From NCBI RefSeq assembly GCF_001426905.1, contig NZ_LMFQ01000021.1, forward strand, positions 16,471 to 80,470: 64,000 nt of DNA, written 5' to 3'. The position numbers and the translations under genes were made by a program. Below the pieces are notes generated by a model that was given only the letters and a program-made list of their open reading frames with translations, searched no databases and had not been told where the DNA came from. Every line of letters starts with the position of its first letter. The stretch's first letter is position 1. The stretch comes from Caulobacter sp. Root1455 (GTDB taxonomy: Bacteria; Pseudomonadota; Alphaproteobacteria; Caulobacterales; Caulobacteraceae). Shown piece by piece: positions 51,926-60,498 of the stretch.

Positions 51926-52216
51926 GAGCACCACGCCGAAAACACCTGAATAGGCGGCGGACGGCGGGGCGATCAAGGTCGTCGATCAAAGGGAGGCTGG
52001 GGGGACGGCAGAGGGGGAGTCCGCCATTTTTAGTACATTAATACATAAAATCAGCTACTTAACCGCCATCTGGCCGCCTTGCACCCCGGTCCCTGCCCCA
52101 CGGTCTGGGCCAAGGAAAGCATGGGCCCAAGCGCGTCCACCACGGTCCATCAGCGTCATTTCAGGCGCGACGCGCCGACGGCCGCCCTGATCGTGCTCAT
52201 GGCGGCTCAAAGCGTG
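51926..52216. promoter_or_regulatory. Intergenic region with AT-rich promoter-like patch
   Basis: 291 bp upstream of the TPP-enzyme gene. Positions 52027-52063 are almost all A/T with several TA steps, unlike the surroundings, and probably contain the promoter for the TPP-methyltransferase pair. No ORF here is convincing. Confidence 0.5.
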
Positions 52217-52396
52217 TCAGCCCGCGGCGATCAGTTCGAAATGGCCCGCCAGGGCGGCTTCCGCGGCGTCGGGATCCTTGGCCTTGATCGTCCGAACCGT
52301 GTCGCCATGGGCGGCCAGCACGGCCCGCGCCCGCGCCGCGACGACCAAGGCGTCGATCTGATGATTGCGCCACCACCCTAGGACCGTCTCGGCCAT
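52217..52396 (-). pseudogene. Possible remnant of an FCD-type (GntR) regulator
   Basis: A 59-residue ORF (MAETVLGWWRNHQIDALV...). Its second half (RAVLAAHGDTVRTIKAKDPD, then AAEAALAGHFEL) resembles the last helix pair of FCD ligand-binding domains of GntR regulators, where the terminal His binds metal. There is no DNA-binding domain in front. It starts six bases after the methyltransferase stop, so it could instead be a small real gene of that operon. Confidence 0.3.
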
Positions 52397-52401
52397 CGCC
52401 C

Positions 52402-53025
52402 TCAGGCGGGACGCGCCACGCCAAGCTCGCACCAGCCCAGCGGCTTGGGCGCCTTGGGCATGTAGAAGGTCTGGGCCTGTTCGATCACGAAGCCCGCGGC
52501 AGCGATCGCCGCGCCCACGGGCCGGGTCAGGCGGCAGCCGCCGGCCAGCGGCGTCCAGAACGGCTCGATGCGCCCTTGCCAGCGCGCGACCCCGGGGTCG
52601 GGCGCCAGGCCGTGCTCGCAAAAGACAAAGCGCCCCCCCGGCTTGAGAACCCGGCGCGCCTCGGACAGCACCGCGCCGGGCGTGTGGACCGAGCAGAGGG
52701 TGAAGGTGCAGACGACGGTGTCGAAGCTGTGGTCGCCGAAGGCCAGCTGCTCGGCCTCCCCCGCCAGCACCTCGACCTTCAGGCCTTCCGGGCGCGGCGC
52801 GGCCAAGGCCCGCTCCCTCAGGCCTTGCGACGGATCTACGCCGGTGACGCTGGTCACGCGCGTCGGATCATAGAACGCCAGGTTCAAGCCGCCGCCGACG
52901 CCTAGCTCCAGAACCCGCCCCCGCGCTTGCGGCACGACCTTGGCGCGCTGCTTGGCGATCGCCCCCGCCCCGCAGGCGCAGCCTATGAGGCGCGGCAGGA
53001 CGTGGCGGTCATAGAACGAGGTCAT
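52402..53025 (-). CDS. Class I SAM-dependent methyltransferase (UbiE/METTL7-like)
   Basis: A 207-residue methyltransferase. It has motif I RVLELGVGGGLNLAFYDP, the acidic VTGVDPSQGLRERA, FDTVVCTFTLCSVHTPGAVL and RVLKPGGRFVFCEHGLAPDP, and the N-terminus MTSFYDRHVLPRLIGCACG. This is the group of small phospholipid/thiol-type methyltransferases related to METTL7 and UbiE. The substrate is unknown. Its ATG overlaps the stop of the frameshifted ArsR-like gene (ATGA), so regulator and enzyme were translationally coupled. Confidence 0.88.
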   Translation of the reverse strand: MTSFYDRHVLPRLIGCACGAGAIAKQRAKVVPQARGRVLELGVGGGLNLAFYDPTRVTSVTGVDPSQGLRERALAAPRPEGLKVEVLAGEAEQLAFGDHSFDTVVCTFTLCSVHTPGAVLSEARRVLKPGGRFVFCEHGLAPDPGVARWQGRIEPFWTPLAGGCRLTRPVGAAIAAAGFVIEQAQTFYMPKAPKPLGWCELGVARPA

Positions 53026-53314
53026 GGCTGCTGCTCTCCCCGCCGATCGACGAACCGTAGGAGTCCCTCGGCCAGGGTCAAGGCCTCCACGTCGACGATC
53101 CGATAGGCGCCGGCCTGGCCTTGCCGGTCAGCGGGGACGACGCCCGCCTCGCGCGGGCGCTCCAGATGCTGCGGCAGCGCCGATTGGGACAGCGGCGGCC
53201 GGGTCTGAAGGTCGCTGCCCCCAAGGCCCCGGCGCCGAGGGCGCGCAGGATTTCCAGGCGATGGATATTGGCCAGCGCCCGCGGGCGGCGCTCACGGTCC
53301 GACCACTCCATCAT
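53022..53314 (-). pseudogene. Frameshifted ArsR-like transcriptional regulator
   Basis: The 5' part encodes RALANIHRLEILRALGAGALG, the start of an ArsR/SmtB-type winged helix. The reading then leaves frame at a run of five C's (53218-53222, plus strand). In the shifted frame the match resumes as GSDLQTRPPLSQSALPQHLE, then a wing (GVVPADRQGQAGAYRIVDVE) and an end EGLLRFVDRRGEQQP. One extra G in the homopolymer would restore a 97-residue regulator starting at the double ATG 53311-53314. It overlaps the methyltransferase start by four bases. Real mutation or a sequencing error are both possible. Confidence 0.75.
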
Positions 53315-53442
53315 CAGACCGCGATCGGATGGCGCGCTCCTGCCCGCCTCAGTGAATCGCGTCCAGTCCCAAAGCATCGCCCGGTGCGCGAGCGAGAGTC
53401 TGCGGTTCGAAGGGTTTCTGGCCGCGGCGACCGCCGCGCAGA

Positions 53443-56097
53443 TCACAGGCCGAAAGGATAGGTCTCGTCCTCGCCGGCGCGAACCTCGGTCGCCAATGGG
53501 GTCACGGCCCGCGTCCGGTCGAACCAGACGAAGGCGTCGTACTGTTCGGGCAGGCTGGCGTGAGCGTAGTGACTCAGGCGCTCGCTGTCGGGACGATAGA
53601 CCACGCCGATATAGCGCTCCAAACGCGGTTCGCGCAGGTCGGCGCGCAAGGCCTCGTTGCGACCCGGCCGCAGATCGACCAGGAACCGTTCGACGCCCAC
53701 CTCGTGGAACAGCGCTTCGTAACTGTCGGACCGCGACGGCCTGACCGTCTTCACCTCCGCCGGCGCGTCCCAGTCGGACGCCGCCATCACCGTGCCGCTA
53801 TGCGTGCCCAGGCCGATCAGGGCGGCGTTGCTCCCAAAACGTTCGCGGCAGAGCTGACCGATGTTCAGTTCGCCCCGCGCGGCGCCCATTTCCGTATAAC
53901 GAGCGTCGCCTATGTGGGAATTGTGCGCCCAGACCACGGCCTTCGCCCCCGGGCCGAGCATCTTGAGGACTCGATCCAGCGTCTCGAACATGTGCCGGTC
54001 GCGCAGGTTCCACGACTCGTGCGCGCCATGGTACATCGCCCGGTAGTAGCGTTCGGCGTCGACCACCAGACGCGCGTTCTGCGTGGCGTCGAACAGGCTC
54101 TCGCCATCCTGGGCGGCGTAGTCGGCGGCCTTGCGCACCAGGTCGACAAGTATGCTCACGACCTCGCGTTCGCAGATCGCGTAGCCCTCGCTCAGCGCCG
54201 CCCGTCCGTAGCCCGCCGGCGCATTGTTCCAGGGCGCCATGCACGCGTACCGGTCCCGGGCCTCGGCGGCGGTCAGCGGATCGACTCCGTCGAGATAGGC
54301 CAGCACCTCCGCCATCGAGGCGCGCATATTGTAGAGATCAAGACCATGGAAGGCGACGCGATCGCCTGCCGAAAGCTCCCCGTTATACGCGCGCAGCCAA
54401 CGGGTGAAGGCGTCGACGTCGGTGTTGCGCCACATCCAGGTTGGGAACCGGGTGAAGGGCGGCGGAGTCATCTCCCTGTGCGGCTTCAGTCGCACGTGTC
54501 GATCTATGGCGGCGGCGTCAGGCCAGTCGGCCTCGACCGCGACAATCTCGAAGCCATGCTGTTCGATGAGCCGGCGCGTGATCGCCGTCCGGGCGCGGTA
54601 GAACTCGCTTGTCCCGTGGCTGGCCTCGCCCAGCAGGACGACGCGCGCCTCGCCGTAGCGGTCGAAGGCGGCGGCAAAGGCGGGATCGTCGATGTCCGGC
54701 AGGGGTTCGGCCGCCGCGGCGAGGCGCGTTTGCGCGGTCACGGCCACCGCCCGCGGCGCGGTCGCCGACCCGGGTGGCGGCGGGACGCAAAGCTTGGCTC
54801 GAAACCAGTCGCCGGCCAGATGCATGACCTGTTCGAGCGTCCCGGCTTCCTCGAACAGGTGTCCGGCGCCGGGAACGATCCTCAGCGCCTTGTCGCCAGG
54901 CAGCCTGGCAAGGGCCTGGCGATTGAGTTCGATGACCTGGTGGTCCGCGCCGCCGACGATGAGCAGGGTCGGCGCCGAGACGCGTGCGAGCGCCGCGCCG
55001 GCGAGATCCGGCCGCCCACCGCGAGAAACGACGGCCCGCACGCGCTCTCCCAACTTCGCCGCCGCCACCAGGGCGGCGGCCGCGCCGGTGCTGGCGCCGA
55101 ACAGGCCGAGCGGCAGCCGGGAGAGATCGGGCTGGGCCGCGATCCAGGTCGTGGCTTGGACAAGCCGCTCGGCCAGCAGGTCGATGTCGAACACCTTCCG
55201 GCGGTCCGCGGCTTCGGTCTCGCCAAGCAGGTCGAACAGCAGCGTCGCCATGCCGCCCGCGTTGAGGGCGTCGGCCACGGCGCGGTTGCGGGGGCTGAGG
55301 CGACTGGACCCGCTGCCGTGGGCGAACACCACGATCCCCCGCGCGCCGTCGGGAACCTGCAGGTCGCCGGACAGGCCTAACGGCGCCAGACTTACCTTGC
55401 GCCGTTCGACGTCTCCCGTCCCGCGCGGCGGGCTGGCCTCCCAGGCCTGGCGCAGCAGGGCCACGGTTTCGTCATCGGTCAGTTGATGAAAGTCGCCGTA
55501 GAACGCCCCGACGCCATGGAAGGGGCGCGGCGTCGCCAGGCAGACAACCTCGTCGGCCTCGGCGCGCATCGCCTCCAAGGTTTCGGATGGCGCGAGGGGG
55601 ATGGCCAGTACGATCCGAGCCGCGCCCTGACGCCGGAGCGCCCGCAGCGCCACCTTGGCCGTCGCGCCGGTCGCCAGACCGTCGTCGACCACGATCGCCG
55701 TGCGCCCGACGGGACTGATGCGGGGATGGTCGCCGAGATAAAGCGCGCGCCGTCGCTCGATCTCATCGAGTTCCCGGCGCCGGGCGTCCCGCAGGAAGGC
55801 GGCGTCGGCGCCGGTCATGCGCGCGACCTCTTCGTTGATGACGGTCTGGGCCTCCTCCCCGTCGACCACGGCGCCGACGGCCAGTTCAGCGTGTCCCGGC
55901 GCTCCCAGCTTGCGCACGAGGATCAGGTCGATCGGCGCCGCCAGGACCTTGGCGATCTCCACGGCGACCGGAACGCCGCCGCGCGGCAGGGCGTAGACCA
56001 CGGGGTGCTGAAGTCCCAGCCCCGCCAGGCGCGCCGCCAATCGCCGGCCCGCATCGGCGCGGTCGACAAAGAGGGGGGCGTCGAGGGGCGAGGTCAT
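53443..56097 (-). CDS. Phosphoribosyltransferase - alpha/beta hydrolase - erythromycin esterase fusion
   Basis: An 884-residue three-domain protein. Residues about 1-215 are a PRTase-like domain (YALPRGGVPVAVEIAKVL, then the PRPP loop VVDDGLATGATAKVALRAL). Residues about 235-435 are a dienelactone-hydrolase-type alpha/beta hydrolase (FAHGSGSSRLSPRN; nucleophile elbow GLFGASTGAAAAL; late Asp/His in IVGGADHQV and GAGHLF). Residues about 470-884 are an erythromycin esterase family domain (VLLGEASHGTSEFYRAR, VAVEADWPDAA, VVWAHNSHIGDARYTEMG). Proteins of this design are known in proteobacteria, but the substrate is unknown. ATG 56097 overlaps the nitroreductase stop (ATGA). Confidence 0.88.
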   Translation of the reverse strand: MTSPLDAPLFVDRADAGRRLAARLAGLGLQHPVVYALPRGGVPVAVEIAKVLAAPIDLILVRKLGAPGHAELAVGAVVDGEEAQTVINEEVARMTGADAAFLRDARRRELDEIERRRALYLGDHPRISPVGRTAIVVDDGLATGATAKVALRALRRQGAARIVLAIPLAPSETLEAMRAEADEVVCLATPRPFHGVGAFYGDFHQLTDDETVALLRQAWEASPPRGTGDVERRKVSLAPLGLSGDLQVPDGARGIVVFAHGSGSSRLSPRNRAVADALNAGGMATLLFDLLGETEAADRRKVFDIDLLAERLVQATTWIAAQPDLSRLPLGLFGASTGAAAALVAAAKLGERVRAVVSRGGRPDLAGAALARVSAPTLLIVGGADHQVIELNRQALARLPGDKALRIVPGAGHLFEEAGTLEQVMHLAGDWFRAKLCVPPPPGSATAPRAVAVTAQTRLAAAAEPLPDIDDPAFAAAFDRYGEARVVLLGEASHGTSEFYRARTAITRRLIEQHGFEIVAVEADWPDAAAIDRHVRLKPHREMTPPPFTRFPTWMWRNTDVDAFTRWLRAYNGELSAGDRVAFHGLDLYNMRASMAEVLAYLDGVDPLTAAEARDRYACMAPWNNAPAGYGRAALSEGYAICEREVVSILVDLVRKAADYAAQDGESLFDATQNARLVVDAERYYRAMYHGAHESWNLRDRHMFETLDRVLKMLGPGAKAVVWAHNSHIGDARYTEMGAARGELNIGQLCRERFGSNAALIGLGTHSGTVMAASDWDAPAEVKTVRPSRSDSYEALFHEVGVERFLVDLRPGRNEALRADLREPRLERYIGVVYRPDSERLSHYAHASLPEQYDAFVWFDRTRAVTPLATEVRAGEDETYPFGL

Positions 56098-56669
56098 GAC
56101 CACGCCGCCCTGCCGACATGACGGATATCCGCCTCGCGTCGCGAGGAAGCCGCCGGCGCGCGGTTCGGATAACCGACGATGATGGGCGCGACGGGCTTGA
56201 AGTCGCCTGGTATCCCCAGATCGGCCTTGGCCTGGTCGGTGTTGAGCCAGGTTTCCGAAAGACCGATCCAGCAGCTCCCCAGGCCCTTGGCGGTCGCGGC
56301 CAGCATCAGATTCTGAGCGGCTAGACAACAATCCTTCAGAGCCATCTCATCGGCCGTCGTCGCACAGATGATGATCAGGGCGGGAGCATTGTAGAAGATG
56401 TTGAACGACGGCGAGGCGAGCATGGGGCGCAGTCCGGCCAGTTCGGGATGGTCCGTCGCCGCGTCCTGAAGGGCCGCCTTGGCCCGGGTCGAACAGGACG
56501 CCAGGGTCGCGGCGTCGTCGATGACGAAAAAGCACCAGGGCTGCAGGTTGATCCCGCTCGGGGCCCAGATCGCCGCGTCGATCAGCGCGGCGAGCACGGA
56601 GTCGGCCACCGGTTCTTGGCGATAGTCGCGAACGGCCCGCCGTGCGTGGATGGCTTCTAGAACGTCCAT
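56094..56669 (-). CDS. Nitroreductase-family FMN oxidoreductase
   Basis: A 191-residue nitroreductase. The N-terminus MDVLEAIHARRAVRDYRQEP contains the FMN-phosphate-binding Arg pair, followed by DAAIWAPSGINLQPWCFFVI and CLAAQNLMLAATAKGLGSCW (FMN/dimer motifs) and a C-terminal PVAPIIVGYPNR. Such enzymes reduce nitro- or quinone-type compounds with NAD(P)H. The start at ATG 56669 follows GGAGG. It is coupled to the three-domain esterase gene downstream and overlaps the small membrane-protein gene upstream. Confidence 0.92.
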   Translation of the reverse strand: MDVLEAIHARRAVRDYRQEPVADSVLAALIDAAIWAPSGINLQPWCFFVIDDAATLASCSTRAKAALQDAATDHPELAGLRPMLASPSFNIFYNAPALIIICATTADEMALKDCCLAAQNLMLAATAKGLGSCWIGLSETWLNTDQAKADLGIPGDFKPVAPIIVGYPNRAPAASSRREADIRHVGRAAWS

Positions 56670-56857
56670 GTCGATCCTCCGCTCGCGAGGATCAAACCGA
56701 CCAAGGCCGGAACATAGGCGACGCAAACGGCGATCGCGGTCGACAGGACCAACCCTGCGGTCAGCCTCAAACAGACGCGACCGAGGTGCGCCTTCAGCCC
56801 CGGGGCGCCGGTATGGTCGCGGATCGATGAGCCGATCGGTTCGAATGGACGGGCCAT
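56657..56857 (-). CDS. Small single-pass membrane protein, unknown
   Basis: A 66-residue ORF (MARPFEPIGSSIRDHTGAPG...) with one clear transmembrane helix (LTAGLVLSTAIAVCVAYVPALVGLILA split over about residues 34-60). GGAG lies seven bases before the ATG. It overlaps the nitroreductase start by 13 bases, consistent with an operon. I do not recognise a family; coding status is probable but not certain. Confidence 0.5.
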   Translation of the reverse strand: MARPFEPIGSSIRDHTGAPGLKAHLGRVCLRLTAGLVLSTAIAVCVAYVPALVGLILASGGSTWTF

Positions 56858-57105
56858 TCCCAATCTCCGTTCCCCCAACCATTGGATGGCAGGTTCGATC
56901 TGGATGGTCTTGATCTCGATCAAAGGCCCCCGTTGAAGCGGATCGGCCCTTTGATCGACCCGTCGCGGAGGAACTTGAGTTCCATCAATGCGGCGGCGTG
57001 CCGGAGAGTGACCGTGGTGGGACAGGATCAAGTCCGAAGCGCGCCGAGCGTTCGCACCCAGCAGGGATTTTCTCGACGGCGCCGGTTGTCCGAAAGGTAA
57101 GACCG

Positions 57106-57873
57106 ATGGATCGGCTCAAGAACAAGGTCGCGATCATCACCGGCGGCGCGCTCGGGCTTGGCCGGGCCACGGCGCTGCGGATGTCGGAGGAAGGCGCCGC
57201 GGTCGCCATCTTCGACGTGCTCCACGACGAAGGCGCCGCGCTCGTCGCCGAAATCGCCGCCCTGGGGGGCAAGCCGCGCTACTGGCCGTGCGACGTCAGC
57301 CGCGAAGCCCAGGTGAAGCAGGCGATCGATGAAGTCGCCGAGCACTTTGGCCGCATCGACGTGCTGGTCAACAACGCGGGCGTGGCCGGGGCCAATAAGC
57401 CGACGCACGAGTTGACCGAAGCGGAGTGGGATTGGGTCCAGGCCATAAACGTCAAGGGCGTGTTCTTCTGCACCAAGCACGCCATCCGCCATTTGCGGCG
57501 CGCTGGCGGCGGCGCCATCATCAACCTGTCGTCCATCTATGGACTGGTGGGCGCGGCGGACGTCCCCGCCTACCACGCCTCGAAAGGGGCCGTCCGGTTG
57601 ATGAGCAAGACCGACGCGCTCCTCTACGCCGGTGATCGCATTCGCGTGAACTCCATCCATCCGGGCTTCATCTGGACGCCAATGGTCGAGCATCACCTGA
57701 GCGCCCAGGGCGACTTGGAGGCGGGCCGCCAGGCCACCGACGCCCTTCATCCGCTCGGACACATGGGCGAGGCCGACGACATCGCCTGGGGCGCGGTCTA
57801 TCTGGCGTCGGACGAAGCCAAATTCGTGACCGGCTCGGAACTGGTCATCGACGGCGGCTACACGGCCCGCTGA
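57106..57873 (+). CDS. Short-chain dehydrogenase/reductase
   Basis: A 255-residue classical SDR with the cofactor motif TGGALGLGRATALRM near residue 12, the NNAG motif (VLVNNAGVAG), the catalytic Ser in INLSSIYGLVG and YHASKGAVRLMSK (YxxxK), and the C-terminal VTGSELVIDGGYTAR. An acidic residue after the second strand (IFDVLHDE) suggests NAD(H). The substrate is unknown; the overall pattern resembles 3-alpha-hydroxysteroid/cyclopentanol-type dehydrogenases. ATG 57106 has AAAGG upstream. It is divergent from the nitroreductase operon. Confidence 0.93.
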   Translation: MDRLKNKVAIITGGALGLGRATALRMSEEGAAVAIFDVLHDEGAALVAEIAALGGKPRYWPCDVSREAQVKQAIDEVAEHFGRIDVLVNNAGVAGANKPTHELTEAEWDWVQAINVKGVFFCTKHAIRHLRRAGGGAIINLSSIYGLVGAADVPAYHASKGAVRLMSKTDALLYAGDRIRVNSIHPGFIWTPMVEHHLSAQGDLEAGRQATDALHPLGHMGEADDIAWGAVYLASDEAKFVTGSELVIDGGYTAR

Positions 57874-57895
57874 GGCTTTGGCCCGCAGGCGGCGC

Positions 57896-58363
57896 CTACT
57901 TGGCGGCCTGGACCTTGATGGCCTTGGCGATGGAAACGCCGTTCTTCGGCGCTACGATGGTCAGCACGCCATCGGCCATGGAGGCCTTGATCTTGTCAGC
58001 GTCAACGCTGCGCGGCAGGGGAACCGACCGCGAAAAGGCGCCGTAGGCGCGCTCGGAAACCCGGTGGTTCTTTTCCTTGATTTCCTTCTCCGACTTCTTC
58101 TCGCCGCTGATGGTGAGGACGTCGTCTTCGAATTCGATCTTGATGTCGTTGAGCGCGATGCCGGGCAGCTCCAGCGTCAGCTCGACGGCCGACTTGGTCT
58201 CCTGGACATCCATGCGCGGCATGATCTGCAGTTCAGCGAAGCTGTTCCAACCGGCGGCCAGATCGTCGAACAGGCGGTTGAATTCGCGCTGGATCGCCAG
58301 CGCGGTCGTCGCCGGACGCTGGAGGCTGGGCAGGAATGACTTGGCAATGGGTTGGGCGGTCAT
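57896..58363 (-). CDS. Small heat-shock protein Hsp20
   Basis: A 155-residue alpha-crystallin-type chaperone. The crystallin domain is at about residues 48-140 (PRMDVQETKSAVELTLELPG, EDDVLTISGEKK, then the AYGAFSRSVPLP segment and MADGVLTIVAPK, the A-x-x-x-(G)VL motif). The C-terminal I-x-I/V anchor is replaced by SIAKAIKVQ. It holds unfolding proteins in the cytosol under heat stress. AGGAG precedes ATG 58363, and its leader contains a strong inverted repeat. It converges with the SDR gene. Confidence 0.93.
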   Translation of the reverse strand: MTAQPIAKSFLPSLQRPATTALAIQREFNRLFDDLAAGWNSFAELQIMPRMDVQETKSAVELTLELPGIALNDIKIEFEDDVLTISGEKKSEKEIKEKNHRVSERAYGAFSRSVPLPRSVDADKIKASMADGVLTIVAPKNGVSIAKAIKVQAAK

Positions 58364-58388
58364 TGGAGCGCTCCTGAGCTTTGGGGGA

Positions 58389-58409
58389 GGTTTGAGCTCA
58401 GCTCAAACC
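58389..58409 (-). promoter_or_regulatory. Palindrome / leader hairpin upstream of hsp20
   Basis: A perfect inverted repeat with 10-bp arms (58389-58398, 58400-58409) and a one-base centre, 26 bases upstream of the hsp20 start. Flanking complementary runs (five G's at 58383-58387 and five C's at 58417-58421 on the plus strand) would extend the stem in RNA. It may be a thermosensing leader or an operator. Confidence 0.5.
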
Positions 58410-58745
58410 GAAAATGCCCCCGAAGCCTTGATCCGGGTCAATATCGGGCGGCGCCGACACCGTCTTTCCGGGAGCAATTGAAGCATCGACGGTTGAACGA
58501 CCCTCACGGTCAGGGCGGGTGAGGCCAGCAGCGCCGCGGCTTCGCTTTCGGCGACGGTCGCCATGGTGCGCGGCAAGCTTGAAGGGTTCACTGATGGAGT
58601 CGACGCCGACGACGGGTCAGAGGCGGCGCGCTCTCGGGACAGGTCGCCGGCGCCTCGCCGCGGATGTCCACCTGGCGGCCGTTGCGCTTGGCGCCGTGCA
58701 CGGCGGACTCGGACGGACGCTGGTGGACGGCGTTGGAAAGGGGGA
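58410..58745. other. Intergenic region between hsp20 and tRNA-Ser
   Basis: 336 bp. Beyond the outer stem of the hsp20 leader I see no convincing gene; the ORFs here are short, low in recognisable features and mostly antisense to each other. The hsp20 promoter should lie in the first 100 bp. Confidence 0.5.
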
Positions 58746-58836
58746 TGGCGGAGACGGAGGGATTCGAACCCTCGATACCCTTTTGGGGTATGCCGCTTTA
58801 GCAAAGCGGTGCCTTCAGCCTCTCGGCCACGTCTCC
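58746..58836 (-). tRNA. tRNA-Ser (GCT anticodon)
   Basis: The 91-nt sequence folds as a class II tRNA. The 7-bp acceptor stem pairs 58830-58836 with 58750-58756, and the 3' CCA is encoded (58746-58748) after a G discriminator. The anticodon loop TTGCTAA sits on a CCGCT/AGCGG-type stem, a long variable arm follows (TACCCC paired with GGGGTA), and the T loop is GTTCGAATC. The GCT anticodon reads AGC and AGT serine codons. Confidence 0.95.
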
Positions 58837-58968
58837 TCCTGAGAGGGAGCGGTTCGATAGCCTGTTCGCGACGGCATGACAACGCGCTGTCTCGAAAAAT
58901 CCGCGTTAACGTGAAGCTCAGACCGCGAGACTAGTGTGAACCCTGTTCTACAAAGGGCTCGGGGCTTC

Positions 58969-60489
58969 ATGTCGTCCGCTATCGCACATCCGCCAGAACG
59001 CGAGGACGTCGTCATGCCCGACGTCCAGGCCGCCGCGCCGCGTCTCGTGATCGAGGACGAAACGGTCGAGGGCGTCGGCCGGCGCGGGCCGTTTCGGCCC
59101 GGCCGACTGGTCCCGGCCCGGGCCCGGATGCGGGTGCGCAGCCTGTCGCGGCTGTTCCGCGTGTTCGACGGCCTGGTCTTCGCCGGCGTCACCGCCGCCG
59201 CGATCGCCATCGCCCGCCCGACGCCCGACGTCTTCGCCCCCATGGTGCTGGGGGCCCTGAGCCTGCTGCCCGCCCTCTACCTGCTGGAGGCCTACACCTT
59301 CCATCGTCGCGAGACCCTGGGCCGTCAGGCCCTGCGGGTGTCGGCCGCCTTCGGCGTGGTCGGCGTGGTGGTGCTGCTGGCCGCTCTGATCTTCGGACGC
59401 AGCCAGGTCGACGCCCCGCTGCTGGCCAGCTGGGGGATCGCCCTGGCCGCCGCCACCGCCGCGCTGCACGTGGCCTGGTGGCGCGCCGTCGATCACGGCC
59501 GTCGCGACGGCCGGCTGACGCCGAACGTCGTGATCGTGGGCGCGACGGTCAACGCCGAGCGCTTCATCCGCACGGCTCTCGCCACCGGCGACGTCAACGT
59601 GCTGGGCGTGTTCGACGACCGCGCCAACCGCGCCCCGGCCCAGGTGCTGGGCGTGCCGGTGCTCGGCGACACCGGCAGCCTGCTGGTTCACCACATCATG
59701 CCCTGTGTCGACCGGGTGATCATCGCGGTGAACTCCACCGCCCAGGCTCGGGTCGGCCAACTGGTCGAACGACTGGAAGTCCTGCCCAATCCCGTCAGCC
59801 TGTTCATCGACCTGAACCGCGAGGCGCAGCGCAATGCCTCGCTGGCCCACTTCGTCGACCTGTCGGCCGCGACCACCGACGCGCGCCGCGCCTTCGCCAA
59901 GCGCGCCCAGGACCTGGTGATCGGGTCCCTGGGCCTGCTGGCCGCCGCGCCGGTGATGCTGCTGGTCGCCCTGGCCATCAAGCTGGACAGCCCCGGCCCG
60001 GTGTTCTTCCGCCAACGCCGCCACGGCTTCAACAACGAGGCGATCCTGGTCTGGAAGTTCCGCTCGATGCGCCACGAGGCCGCCGACGCCAAGGCCTCCC
60101 GCCAGGTCAGCGCCAACGACGACCGCGTCACCAAGGTCGGCAAGTTCATCCGCAAGACCAGCCTCGACGAGCTGCCCCAGCTGTTCAACGTGCTGAAGGG
60201 CGAGATGTCGATGGTCGGCCCGCGCCCCCACGCCATCGGCATGAAGAGCGGCGACGTGGAGTCCGAAAAGCTGGTCGCCCGCTACGCCCATCGTCACCGC
60301 ATGAAGCCGGGCGTCACCGGCTGGGCGGCGATCAACGGCTCGCGCGGCCCGGTCGACACCGCGCGGCTGGTGCAGGAGCGCGTCGCCCTGGACGTCGAAT
60401 ACATCGAGCGCCAGTCGTTCTGGCTGGACCTCTACATCATCGCCATGACCATCCCCTGTCTTCTGGGGGACCGGTCGGCGGTGCGCTGA
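58969..60489 (+). CDS. hfsE: Holdfast polyprenyl glycosylphosphotransferase HfsE
   Basis: A 506-residue WbaP/PssY-type initiating enzyme that loads the first sugar-phosphate on undecaprenyl phosphate for holdfast synthesis. Four hydrophobic helices lie in the N-terminal 170 residues, then a Rossmann-like CoA-binding-type domain (VVIVGATVNAERFI), a membrane helix at about 316-342 and the catalytic bacterial sugar transferase domain: PVFFRQRRHGFNNEAILVWK, KTSLDELPQLFNVLKGEMS and VGPRPHAIG. The start is uncertain: GTG 58936, ATG 58969 and ATG 59014 are in frame. It is the first gene of the hfsEFGH run. Confidence 0.88.
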   Translation: MSSAIAHPPEREDVVMPDVQAAAPRLVIEDETVEGVGRRGPFRPGRLVPARARMRVRSLSRLFRVFDGLVFAGVTAAAIAIARPTPDVFAPMVLGALSLLPALYLLEAYTFHRRETLGRQALRVSAAFGVVGVVVLLAALIFGRSQVDAPLLASWGIALAAATAALHVAWWRAVDHGRRDGRLTPNVVIVGATVNAERFIRTALATGDVNVLGVFDDRANRAPAQVLGVPVLGDTGSLLVHHIMPCVDRVIIAVNSTAQARVGQLVERLEVLPNPVSLFIDLNREAQRNASLAHFVDLSAATTDARRAFAKRAQDLVIGSLGLLAAAPVMLLVALAIKLDSPGPVFFRQRRHGFNNEAILVWKFRSMRHEAADAKASRQVSANDDRVTKVGKFIRKTSLDELPQLFNVLKGEMSMVGPRPHAIGMKSGDVESEKLVARYAHRHRMKPGVTGWAAINGSRGPVDTARLVQERVALDVEYIERQSFWLDLYIIAMTIPCLLGDRSAVR

Positions 60490-60498
60490 GGGCGAAAC

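Noticed and set aside
52079..52381. 100-codon open frame on the plus strand
   Set aside because: No ribosome-binding site or domain, and it lies opposite the possible FCD remnant and in promoter sequence.
53022..53314. Programmed frameshifting as the default explanation for the ArsR-like gene
   Set aside because: A plain G-run with no visible stimulatory structure is more simply a mutation or sequence error, so the region is listed as a pseudogene.
58519..58934. Overlapping short frames around the tRNA-Ser gene
   Set aside because: They run through the tRNA and have no coding features.
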